Positions 1-6,453 are shown, counted from the first letter of the stretch. The stretch: DNA of 6,561 nucleotides from Chryseobacterium gleum (GCA_945874195.1 CAMCFW010000121.1:1-6561), one strand, 5' to 3'. Notes: generated by a model not told the origin, from the sequence alone. Translations and numbers: made by a program.

Positions 1-1
1 T

Positions 2-2194
2 AATCTCGAGATCATGTACACCGACCAAGAAGGCGGAATGGAATTCAAAACCAGCGGATTGGACATGTCCCTCAGCGGTGATTTTGGGGCTGACAAGACC
101 ACGTTGGAAACGGAACTCTTGATGAAGAACACCACGCTGGTCAACGGAGGCGTTGCTTATTTGAATGACGTTGAATTGGCCTTGAATGCCGAAGTGGATG
201 CCGACCTGGCCAACAGCAGCTATGTGTTGAAAGACAACGAATTCCGCATCAACGGACTGCACCTTTCGTGGAGTGGCACGGTAAGCATGCCGAATGAGGA
301 CGACATGGTTCTGGACCTTATTTACGCAGCCTCAAAAACAGAATTCAAGGAAATTCTTTCGCTTGTGCCCGCGGTCTATTCAAAAGACTTCGCTGACGTG
401 CAGGCAAGCGGATCCCTGGAATTGAACGGAATGGTGAAAGGCACCAACAACAAGAACTCTATTCCAGCATTCAGTGCCAATCTGAAGGTGGGCAACGGAC
501 AGTTCAAATACCCATCGTTGCCAAAAAGTGTGGACGATATACAGGTGGATCTGACCGTTACCAATCCCGGTGGCGATACTGACAACACGGTCATCGACCT
601 GAAGCAGTTCAAATTCCAATTGGGTGGAAATCCGTTCGAAGTGCGAGCGTTGGTCAAAACACCGGTGTCAGACCCGAACATTGATGCATCTTTCAAAGGA
701 AAGATAGACCTCACCAGTTTGGCCGATGCCATTCCGATGGAAGAAGGAGAAAAACTCTCTGGAACCATGATTGCCGATGCCGAGATCAAAGGCAAGCAAT
801 CGGACATGGACAATGGTCGCTATGATAAGTTCAATGCCAAGGGCGAGTTCATTCTTATGGACATCGTTTACAATACGGCTTCGGTTGCGGTGCCGGTTGA
901 GGTGAAATACGCCCAGTTCAAATTTGCACCTCAATTCTTGGAACTGGCCTCCTTCGATGCCAAGGCCGGAAAGTCCGATTTCAAACTGAAGGGAAAGATC
1001 ACCAACTACTTGGGCTATGCCCTGAGCGATGGAATCCTGAAAGGTCAGTTCTTCTTCAACAGCACCGTTATTGATGGCAACGAACTGGCCGGATTGAGCA
1101 CTACAGAAGTCGCTCCTGCCGAAACCGAAGCCAAGGAGGGAACTGATGGAGCAACTGCGGCCAACGAACCGTTCCTTATCCCCAAGAACCTCGACCTGTC
1201 GCTTACTACCGATGTGCTGAAGATCACCTACGACAACATCACGCTACTGAACACCAAGGGAAATGTGTCGGTCAATAACGGAAAGGCCGACCTACGCGGG
1301 CTTACGTTCAACACCTTGGGCGGTGTGGTTGCCATGAACGGTTACTACGACAGCGGAAATGAGAAGAACCCGAAGCTTAATTACGACCTCGATGTCCAGA
1401 ATGTTGTGCTCAAAGAAGCGTATGCGGCCTTCGGAACCGTAAGGAAGCTTGCCCCGATCGCAGAGAAAACCGAAGGACGGGCATCTGTTCAGTTCAACGT
1501 GAACGGAACAATGAAGAACGGCACCGAAGTGGATTACAATTCCTTGAACGGTGGCGGACGCTTGACCTCCCAGAGTCTGAAGATAACAGGCACCGAAGCC
1601 CTCGACAAGGTGGCGCAGGTGGTCAAGATCAATGCATTCAAGAATCCTGAATTGAAGAATGTGAACCTGAGCTTCAAGTTCATGAACGGTAGGGTACATG
1701 TTCAACCCTTTGATGTGAAGATCGGACCGGTTTCGGCCAACATTTTCGGTAGTCACGGATTTGATGAAACAATGGACTACGTGATGAGCACAAGCGTTCC
1801 AACAAGCGTGCTTGGCGATCAGGCCAATGCGGTAATCGGTGGCCTCATGTCGCAGGCGAATGCGTTGGGCGCCAAGTTCACAGCAGGAAGCACCATTGAT
1901 ATTGACATCTTGGTAAAGGGAACGTTCAAGGATCCGAAGATCACCCCTTCATTCAAAGGATCTGGCGGAGGCGCAAGCCCTGTGGAGAGCCTGAAAGCTG
2001 TGGCTGAGGAAGAATTCAACAAGGCAAAGGATGAATTGGAGAAGAAGGCCAGGGAAGAGGCCGACAAGCTGAAAAAAGAGGCTGAAGACCGCGCTAGAAA
2101 AGAAGCCGATAAATTGAAAAAGGAAGCCGAAGAACGCGCGCGAAAAGAGGCCGAGAAGGGATTGAAAGGATTGTTCGGAAAACCAAAGAAATGA
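2..2194 (+). CDS. AsmA-family protein, C-terminal part (5' end outside window)
   Basis: The reading frame is open from base 2, so the ATG at base 14 is probably internal. AsmA-family proteins of Bacteroidota normally begin with a single membrane anchor and a conserved N-terminal AsmA region, both missing here, so this is the downstream part of a larger protein. What is visible is a long run of beta-strand-like alternating segments with short charged turns, typical of the AsmA/TamB-type lipid-transfer fold. A low-complexity Ala/Glu/Thr linker lies at about bases 1100-1190. The recognisable AsmA C-terminal region follows at about 1380-1950 (NGGGRLTSQSLKITGTEALD, then a segment with IFGSHGFDETMDY). 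The last 70 residues, from about base 1987, are a highly charged Lys/Glu/Ala/Arg helix with a 15-residue repeat, ending in GLKGLFGKPKK. The family acts in the cell envelope (inner membrane/periplasm) in lipid or outer-membrane homeostasis; the exact substrate cannot be read here. The stop overlaps the next start (ATGA). Confidence 0.85.
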   Translation, partial: NLEIMYTDQEGGMEFKTSGLDMSLSGDFGADKTTLETELLMKNTTLVNGGVAYLNDVELALNAEVDADLANSSYVLKDNEFRINGLHLSWSGTVSMPNEDDMVLDLIYAASKTEFKEILSLVPAVYSKDFADVQASGSLELNGMVKGTNNKNSIPAFSANLKVGNGQFKYPSLPKSVDDIQVDLTVTNPGGDTDNTVIDLKQFKFQLGGNPFEVRALVKTPVSDPNIDASFKGKIDLTSLADAIPMEEGEKLSGTMIADAEIKGKQSDMDNGRYDKFNAKGEFILMDIVYNTASVAVPVEVKYAQFKFAPQFLELASFDAKAGKSDFKLKGKITNYLGYALSDGILKGQFFFNSTVIDGNELAGLSTTEVAPAETEAKEGTDGATAANEPFLIPKNLDLSLTTDVLKITYDNITLLNTKGNVSVNNGKADLRGLTFNTLGGVVAMNGYYDSGNEKNPKLNYDLDVQNVVLKEAYAAFGTVRKLAPIAEKTEGRASVQFNVNGTMKNGTEVDYNSLNGGGRLTSQSLKITGTEALDKVAQVVKINAFKNPELKNVNLSFKFMNGRVHVQPFDVKIGPVSANIFGSHGFDETMDYVMSTSVPTSVLGDQANAVIGGLMSQANALGAKFTAGSTIDIDILVKGTFKDPKITPSFKGSGGGASPVESLKAVAEEEFNKAKDELEKKAREEADKLKKEAEDRARKEADKLKKEAEERARKEAEKGLKGLFGKPKK
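2057..2146 (+). repeat. Two-copy 45-bp coding repeat in AsmA tail
   Basis: Two adjacent 45-bp units (2057-2101 and 2102-2146) encode EADKLKKEAEDRARK and EADKLKKEAEERARK, and a third partial unit (EAEKG) begins at 2147. The protein copies differ at 1 of 15 residues, while the DNA copies differ at 10 of 45 bases, 9 of them synonymous. The unit forms a charged, probably helical or coiled-coil tail. Confidence 0.8.
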
Positions 2195-4206
2195 GTTCGA
2201 AGTTCCAAGTTCCAAGTTCCAAGTTCGGGGCAGTACTTGTCCCTTTTCTCTTGTCTCTTGCCTCTCTTCAAGCGCAGAATCCCGGTGCTTGCGAAATGCC
2301 AGGAAACAAGAAGGTTCAGGCCCTTTGGAATCAAGCGTTGGATGAGAAGAAACCGTCTGTCAGGAAGGAACTTTATGATCAGATACTGGATCTGGAGGCC
2401 GACCATTTCGGGGCCGTTTTTGCCAAGGCTTACGAACACCTGAAAAAGGCAGAGGTGGATCCCATGAGCAAGGGTATTGCATTCGGATACGAACCCATGA
2501 AGCAGGTGGCCGACCTATGCCCCACCTACCACATGTATCCGTACTACTACATGGGTGTAATTTCCATGCAGAACAAGAAGTTCAAGGAGGCCGGAGATCA
2601 CTTCAAGAAATTCCTTGAAATAGAATTTGACGACCCACGCTGGTATCCGAAGGATTTTGAACAGAAGACCCTCGAAGTGGAAGCATTCATTCCCCAGTGC
2701 GCCTTCTACGATTCGTTGTATTCCAACCCTGTTCCATTTCAACCCACCGTTGTAGAAGGAATTTCATCACGGAACAACGATTACTTGGCCATCATTTCGC
2801 CCGACAACGAGGTGGCACTCTATATCCGAAGACACTTCGTGAAACGTAAGAACGACCTCACCGAAAAAGAGATCGAAGAATTTACGCGGAGCAAGCGATT
2901 ACCAACGGGCGAATTCGATGATGGAACCGCCATGCCACAGCCATTCAACGTCACCGAAAACGTAGGCAGCGCCACTCTTACGGTCGATAACAAGCGCATG
3001 TACCTCACCATTTGCAACGACAATGCCGATGGCTACAAGAACTGCGACATCTTCTATTCCGACTGGCATTACCACGGTTGGGATGCACCGATCAATGTCG
3101 GCCCGGGCGTCAATGGCAAAAAGTCCTTCGAAGGCCAGCCGACCGTAACGCCCGATGGCAAGACCCTCTATTTCGTCTCCATTCGAGAGGACGAGATCGG
3201 CTCCATCGACAACATGGACCTCTATGTCTCGCACCTTCAAGAAGATGGTTCGTGGGGAAAGGCAACCAACCTTGGCGCCACCATCAACACCAAGGGAAAC
3301 GAGAAATCGCCCTTCATTCACGAAGATAGCCACACCCTCTATTTCAGTTCCGATGGCCATGCAGGGGTCGGAAATTTCGACATCTATTACGTCCGTCAGG
3401 ATTCCACCCACAACTGGACCAAGCCCAAGAACATCGGCTTTCCGATAAATACTGAAGGGGCCGATGTGGGCTTCTTCGTTTCTGTTGATGGAAAGATAGC
3501 CTATTTCTGCAGCAACGAACGCGAGGACGGAGTAGGCGGCTGGGACCTCTTCAACTTTCCGCTCTACAAAGAAGCGCGGCCCGAAAAAGTATTGTTCCTA
3601 AAAGGGAAACTGACAGACGACAACAACAAGCGCATCACCAATGCCACGCTCAGTTTCAAGAACATGGCCACCAAAGAGATCACCAAGGTCGATGTCGATT
3701 CGCTCACAGGCGACTACGTGGCCGTCATGAACTTTAGCAGCGATATTGTGATGACGGTGGACAAGAAGGATGCGGCTTTCACATCGCGCTACCTTTCCAC
3801 CAACGACAGCACCCTCAATCAGATCAAGAAGGTAGATGTGCAGGTCAAACAGGTGAAAGTAGGCGAGGCATACAAGCTCCACGACATCAAATACGGATTC
3901 GAGAGCTACGACCTCGACCTCGGATCAAAACGCCTATTGGCCGAATTTGCCATCTACCTGCAGGCCAACCCGAACATGAAGGTCGCCATCCACGGCCACA
4001 CCGACAATGTAGGCGCTGCCGAACTCAACATGAAGCTGTCGAACGAACGGGCCAAGGCGGTCTATGATGTGCTGGTAAAGGAAGGCGTCAGTTCCAAACG
4101 GCTTTCCTATCAGGGTTTCGGGGCCTCAAAGCCCATTGGCGCGAACACATCGGCCGAGGGACGTGCCGACAACAGACGCACAGAGTTCGTGATCACGGGG
4201 AATTGA
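2191..4206 (+). CDS. OmpA-family protein with TPR, PD40 beta-propeller and carboxypeptidase-regulatory-like domains (PorE-like architecture)
   Basis: This is a 671-residue envelope protein. Residues 1-28 look like a Sec signal peptide: Lys4 and Lys11, hydrophobic core AVLVPFLLSLASLQA, likely cleavage just before QNPGAC. There is no convincing lipobox before Cys34. Residues ~40-165 are helical and TPR-like. Residues ~190-460 carry PD40/WD40-like propeller blades (TPDGKTLYF, SHTLYFSSDG with DIYY, SVDGKIAYF with WDLFNF). Residues ~466-550 resemble a carboxypeptidase-regulatory/beta-sandwich domain (LKGKLTDDNNKRITNATLSF). Residues ~562-671 are an OmpA C-terminal peptidoglycan-binding domain: HGHTDNVG with Asp605, LSNERAKAVYDVL with Arg620, and NRRTEF with Arg662/Arg663. 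This domain order matches that described for PorE of the type IX secretion system, but many Bacteroidota paralogues share it, so orthology is not claimed. The start overlaps the AsmA stop (ATGA), there is no clear Shine-Dalgarno, and coupling is likely. The next in-frame ATG (residue 36) would lose the signal peptide. Confidence 0.9.
   Translation: MSSKFQVPSSKFGAVLVPFLLSLASLQAQNPGACEMPGNKKVQALWNQALDEKKPSVRKELYDQILDLEADHFGAVFAKAYEHLKKAEVDPMSKGIAFGYEPMKQVADLCPTYHMYPYYYMGVISMQNKKFKEAGDHFKKFLEIEFDDPRWYPKDFEQKTLEVEAFIPQCAFYDSLYSNPVPFQPTVVEGISSRNNDYLAIISPDNEVALYIRRHFVKRKNDLTEKEIEEFTRSKRLPTGEFDDGTAMPQPFNVTENVGSATLTVDNKRMYLTICNDNADGYKNCDIFYSDWHYHGWDAPINVGPGVNGKKSFEGQPTVTPDGKTLYFVSIREDEIGSIDNMDLYVSHLQEDGSWGKATNLGATINTKGNEKSPFIHEDSHTLYFSSDGHAGVGNFDIYYVRQDSTHNWTKPKNIGFPINTEGADVGFFVSVDGKIAYFCSNEREDGVGGWDLFNFPLYKEARPEKVLFLKGKLTDDNNKRITNATLSFKNMATKEITKVDVDSLTGDYVAVMNFSSDIVMTVDKKDAAFTSRYLSTNDSTLNQIKKVDVQVKQVKVGEAYKLHDIKYGFESYDLDLGSKRLLAEFAIYLQANPNMKVAIHGHTDNVGAAELNMKLSNERAKAVYDVLVKEGVSSKRLSYQGFGASKPIGANTSAEGRADNRRTEFVITGN
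2194..2228 (+). repeat. Heptanucleotide array AGTTCCA, five units
   Basis: The units are AGTTCGA, AGTTCCA, AGTTCCA, AGTTCCA and AGTTCGG, in exact 7-bp phase. The array starts at the last base of the AsmA stop codon and encodes residues 2-13 (SSKFQVPSSKFG) of the OmpA-family protein, that is, the n-region of its signal peptide. On the other strand it reads as GAACTTG-type repeats, which I recall as a common spacer repeat in Bacteroidota genomes (spurious peptides containing ELGTWNLE). Confidence 0.85.
2235..2269 (+). repeat. Second heptanucleotide array, TCTTGTC-type, five degenerate units
   Basis: The units are ACTTGTC, CCTTTTC, TCTTGTC, TCTTGCC and TCTCTTC, so the array is more degenerate than the AGTTCCA array 6 bp upstream but keeps 7-bp phase. 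It encodes residues 15-27, the hydrophobic core of the signal peptide. On the other strand it reads as GACAAGA-type repeats, again a pattern I recall from Bacteroidota intergenic DNA (spurious peptides containing DKRQETRD). Confidence 0.65.
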
Positions 4207-4208
4207 AC

Positions 4209-4250
4209 CACTTTCCTTATCGTTTTCGTGGATCAATGGTCACGAAAGTG
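4209..4250. terminator. Possible stem-loop between convergent genes
   Basis: TTTCGTG (4224-4230) can pair with CACGAAA (4241-4247) around a 10-nt loop. Alternatively CACTTTC (4209-4215) can pair with GAAAGTG (4244-4250); the two stems exclude each other. The site covers the 10-nt gap and the last codons of the DUF1272 gene, where a shared transcription end would be expected. No T-tract follows on either strand, so intrinsic termination is weakly supported. Confidence 0.25.
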
Positions 4251-4522
4251 TCCTGTATCGGCTTATACTTTTCCCAGTTCACTGGTCGATGTTTTCTAAC
4301 CGTGCTCACCGGGTAGTTGGTCACACAGTTCGGTGTAAAGCAGTTCGTTGGCCTCGAAGGCCGTTTTTCAAAACCACCTCCACAGTTGGGACACACATTT
4401 TTCAACACCTCATTCACACACGTTTCGCAGTAGGTGCATTCGTGAGTGCAGATCATCGCTTCACTCGATTCGTTCGTAAGTTGCTTGTCGCAATTTTCGC
4501 AAGAGGGTCTCATTTCAAGCAT
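4217..4522 (-). CDS. DUF1272 domain cysteine-rich (zinc-binding-type) protein
   Basis: This is a 101-residue protein read from the ATG at 4522. It begins MLEMRPSCENCDKQL and continues with AMICTHECTYCETC and CPNCGGGFEKRP, the signature of the DUF1272 family. Cysteines 8, 11, 25, 29, 32, 35, 44 and 47 form four pairs, arranged like a double-zinc RING/rubredoxin-type knuckle; metal binding is inferred from this spacing. The downstream NYPVSTVRKHRP segment also matches the end of the family. Two extra cysteines (61 and 66) lie between them. The frame is open upstream to an ATG at 4621, giving 33 more residues, but that extension is outside the family and rich in Arg/Cys/Gln, and family members start at M-L-E-(M/L)-R-P, so the short start is chosen. 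There is no signal peptide, so it is probably cytosolic. Function is unknown. It is convergent with the OmpA-family gene and divergent from the ACP gene. Confidence 0.88.
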   Translation of the reverse strand: MLEMRPSCENCDKQLTNESSEAMICTHECTYCETCVNEVLKNVCPNCGGGFEKRPSRPTNCFTPNCVTNYPVSTVRKHRPVNWEKYKPIQDTFVTIDPRKR

Positions 4523-4610
4523 GTTCGGTCTTGTTTGTTGTCCTTTACTGGAGAAGGTGAGACAGACACAGCAATTCTGCCATCTCCGGTTTCTACTGTA
4601 TTTCCTACGG

Positions 4611-4618
4611 CAATTATA
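4611..4618 (-). promoter_or_regulatory. Possible -7/-10 element for DUF1272 gene
   Basis: The reverse strand reads TATAATTG here, one mismatch from the Bacteroidota -7 consensus TAnnTTTG and also containing TATAAT. It would give a leader of roughly 80 nt and a transcript that excludes the longer upstream ATG at 4621, in agreement with the shorter DUF1272 start. No clear -33 TTG partner is visible, so the call is weak. Confidence 0.22.
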
Positions 4619-4636
4619 CATTGAAACGAATTAGAT

Positions 4637-4651
4637 CCGTAAACCTTACGG
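4637..4651. repeat. Small inverted repeat CCGTAA-acc-TTACGG
   Basis: A perfect 6-bp stem (4637-4642 with 4646-4651) and a 3-nt loop lie about 115 bp upstream of the DUF1272 start. The site could be an operator half-site pair or chance; no T-tract follows. Confidence 0.35.
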
Positions 4652-4777
4652 CAGCAATACATAAGAATAAACAGTCAACATAAGCTTTACGACACCGGTT
4701 GATCGTAATGGAATGTCACCGCAAAGTTTACGCTACCGATACCCCTTTCTTGTGGCCCCATTCCCCGAGCCTGAACA

Positions 4778-4828
4778 GAAGCCTCCGTGCAAAGGATAGA
4801 AGCCTCCGTGCAAAGGATAGAAGCCTCC
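4778..4828. repeat. 21-bp tandem repeat, 2.4 copies
   Basis: Two identical 21-bp units (4778-4798 and 4799-4819), each starting GAAGCCTCC and ending AAAGGATA, are followed by a third partial GAAGCCTCC (4820-4828). The two full copies have no mismatch, so the duplication is recent or kept homogeneous. It lies about 130 bp upstream of the ACP start. Because the unit is a multiple of 3, it also keeps a meaningless frame open across it. Confidence 0.85.
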
Positions 4829-4918
4829 ACCACCATCACTTCCATTGGTCTGCCACAGCACTACCCCCTCACAAATTCGCTAATTCTCTCATTCGAACCA
4901 TATCCAAACATTTCTAAG

Positions 4919-4926
4919 TTAATTTG
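4919..4926 (+). promoter_or_regulatory. Possible -7 element for the ACP-KS operon
   Basis: TTAATTTG differs at one position from the Bacteroidota -7 consensus TAnnTTTG and lies 34 nt before the ACP start codon, in an AT-rich stretch. No TTG is seen at the expected -33 position. This is a weak call by motif and location only. Confidence 0.22.
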
Positions 4927-4960
4927 CAGCCGATATAGATAACCCATCCTAAACGAACGA

Positions 4961-5227
4961 ATGGAAGCAGCCGAACTGAAAGCAAAACTCAAAGCCCAGA
5001 TCATCGAATACCTCAATCTACTCGATTTCGCAGCCGATGACATTGACGATGACGATCAGCTTTTCGGTCCCAAGTTCGGATTGGATTCGATTGACGCACT
5101 CGAACTCAGTGTGCTGCTCGAACGCGAATACGGCATAAAGATGACCGACCCTGCCGAGGGCAGAAAAGTGTTGGTAACGGTCAATACCATGGCCGAATAC
5201 ATTCTCGCTAAAAAAGCGGACGCATAG
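4961..5227 (+). CDS. Acyl carrier protein (phosphopantetheine-binding)
   Basis: This is an 88-residue acidic, all-helical protein of normal ACP length. Its LDSIDALEL motif places the 4'-phosphopantetheine attachment serine at Ser43, at the start of helix II, followed by SVLLEREYGIKM. It carries the growing acyl chain as a thioester for the ketosynthase encoded 4 nt downstream. The sequence is unlike primary FabC-type AcpP (which has GADSLDTVELV); the loop DPAEGRKVL and the ending VNTMAEYILAKK resemble ACPs I associate with flexirubin, dialkylresorcinol and aryl-polyene clusters of Bacteroidota, so a specialised acyl pathway is more likely than housekeeping fatty-acid synthesis. The start ATG has no Shine-Dalgarno, usual in this phylum. 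It is the first gene of a two-gene or longer operon. Classification as an ACP is certain; the pathway is inferred. Confidence 0.93.
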   Translation: MEAAELKAKLKAQIIEYLNLLDFAADDIDDDDQLFGPKFGLDSIDALELSVLLEREYGIKMTDPAEGRKVLVTVNTMAEYILAKKADA

Positions 5228-5231
5228 GCAC

Positions 5232-6425
5232 ATGGGTCGAATAGTTGTCACCGGAATGGGGGTCATCTCCGCCATTGGGAACAACGCTTCCGAAAATCAC
5301 TCTTCCTTACAGAAAGCAACCACTGGGATCGGGAAAGCACATTTCCTGACTTCCAAATATGCCGCTGAACTCCTTTTCGGAGAAGTGAAGATGAGCAATG
5401 CCCAACTCTTCGAAACGCTCTGCGCTTCGGTTGTTTCTGGAATGACGCGCACAGAACTGTTGGCCTTCGTGGCCTTCAAAGAAGCTGCGACCGAAGCAGG
5501 GCTTTCTGCTGATGAACTAAGATCTTTCAATACAGCCGTTCTTTCGGCCACCACCGTTGGCGGAATGGTAGAAACAGAGGCCATTTTTGCCGATGCCAAT
5601 ACCAACGACAAGCCTTCCGAATTCGTCAATTCATACCGAAGTGGTGCTCACACACTTCAGTTGGCAAAGGCTTTCGGGTTGCGCGGCTACACCGACACCA
5701 TCAACACGGCCTGTTCGTCATCGGCCAATTCCATCATGCTCGGTGCGCGGCTCATCCGTTCAGGAAGAGTGGAACGGGCGATTGTTGGTGGAGTCGACAG
5801 CTTGGCGAAATACACTGTCAACGGCTTCAATTCCCTGCAGATATTCTCGGACGAGATCACCCGTCCGTTCGATGCCAACCGCAAAGGACTGAACTTGGGC
5901 GAAGGCGCGGCTTACCTCGTTCTTGAAAGAGAGGAAGATGCCGTGGGAAAGGAAATTTGGGGCGAAGTGCGTGGCTACGGAAACTCCAACGATGCCCATC
6001 ACCCCAGCGCCATGTCGCCCGATGCGGTCGGTGTGCGCGGAGCGATAAGTGGCGCCTTGCGAACAGCAGGTTTAACGCCTGCTGACATCAGCTATGTGAA
6101 TGCCCACGGAACCGGAACGGAGAATAACGACCACACCGAACTTTTCGGGATGCAAAAGATATTTGGCAACGTTCCACCCTTTGTTTCCACCAAATCATAC
6201 ACAGGCCACACCTTGGCGGCTTCCGGAGCCATTGAAGCCGTTTTCAGTCTGCTGAGTATCAAGCATCAGGAAATGTATCCGAGCCTCAACTGGCAGACCC
6301 CAATGCCCGATTTTAATTCGAAGCCGCTTACGGAATTCGTGGCGAATGCCAAGATCGATCACGTGCTTTCCAATTCGTTCGGGTTCGGAGGCAATTGCAG
6401 TTCACTCATATTCTCAAAGGTCTGA
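5232..6425 (+). CDS. Beta-ketoacyl-ACP synthase (FabF/KAS I-II type)
   Basis: This is a 397-residue thiolase-fold condensing enzyme, close to the ~410 residues of FabF. It catalyses decarboxylative condensation of malonyl-ACP with an acyl primer. The N-terminus VVTGMGVISAIG is the classic KS start. The nucleophile is Cys161 in NTACSSSANS, His292 lies in NAHGTGTENND, and Lys321 and His326 lie in KSYTGHTLAASG, matching the C-H-K-H set of FabF. The glycine-rich FGFGGNCSSLIF is at 383-394. All catalytic residues are present, so it should be an active elongating enzyme rather than a chain-length factor. It follows the ACP gene by 4 nt and is clearly co-transcribed. The pair resembles ACP/KS units of flexirubin/aryl-polyene clusters, but no dehydratase, reductase or aromatic-primer enzyme is in the window, so the product is unknown. 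A composite repeat element begins 16 nt past its stop. Confidence 0.93.
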   Translation: MGRIVVTGMGVISAIGNNASENHSSLQKATTGIGKAHFLTSKYAAELLFGEVKMSNAQLFETLCASVVSGMTRTELLAFVAFKEAATEAGLSADELRSFNTAVLSATTVGGMVETEAIFADANTNDKPSEFVNSYRSGAHTLQLAKAFGLRGYTDTINTACSSSANSIMLGARLIRSGRVERAIVGGVDSLAKYTVNGFNSLQIFSDEITRPFDANRKGLNLGEGAAYLVLEREEDAVGKEIWGEVRGYGNSNDAHHPSAMSPDAVGVRGAISGALRTAGLTPADISYVNAHGTGTENNDHTELFGMQKIFGNVPPFVSTKSYTGHTLAASGAIEAVFSLLSIKHQEMYPSLNWQTPMPDFNSKPLTEFVANAKIDHVLSNSFGFGGNCSSLIFSKV

Positions 6426-6453
6426 TGTTCGGATTGAAAATAACCACCCCTGA

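Larger units (their letters stand above)
4523..4960. other. 438-nt divergent intergenic region
   Basis: The region separates the DUF1272 gene (leftward) from the ACP gene (rightward). I see no convincing gene in it: the open frames on both strands lack recognisable motifs, and one (4699-4917) merely translates the 21-bp tandem repeat. It must hold the promoters of both neighbours. It contains a 6-bp hairpin (4637-4651), a near-repeat TTTACGNNACCG (4686-4697 and 4727-4738), the tandem repeat at 4778-4828, and an AT-rich stretch just before the ACP gene. Confidence 0.7.

Noticed and set aside
376..813. 145-residue reverse-strand ORF inside the AsmA gene
   Set aside because: Antisense shadow of a clear coding frame; no domain seen.
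2281..2310. Lipoprotein lipobox at Cys34 of the OmpA-family protein
   Set aside because: The residues before the cysteine are PGA without the expected Leu at -3, and a better ordinary cleavage site lies just after LQA.
1819..2439. 206-residue reverse-strand ORF over the AsmA tail and heptamer arrays
   Set aside because: It is antisense to two well-supported genes; its Ser/Ala/Phe-rich repeats and ELGTWNLEL segment are the complement of the coding repeat and the heptamers.
2899..3411. 170-residue reverse-strand ORF inside the OmpA-family gene
   Set aside because: Antisense to the PD40 blades, hydrophobic Val/Ile/Asp shadow pattern only.
4523..4621. 33-residue N-terminal extension of the DUF1272 gene up to the ATG at 4621
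   Set aside because: DUF1272 members start at the M-L-E-(M/L)-R-P motif; the extension is not family-like and a promoter-like site overlaps its start region.
4778..4828. CRISPR array
   Set aside because: The units are directly adjacent with no spacers, only 2.4 copies, and there are no cas genes.
4699..4917. Small + strand ORF with RSLRAKD repeats and a His run
   Set aside because: It only translates the 21-bp tandem repeat and flanking spacer; no recognisable domain and the composition is unlike a real protein.
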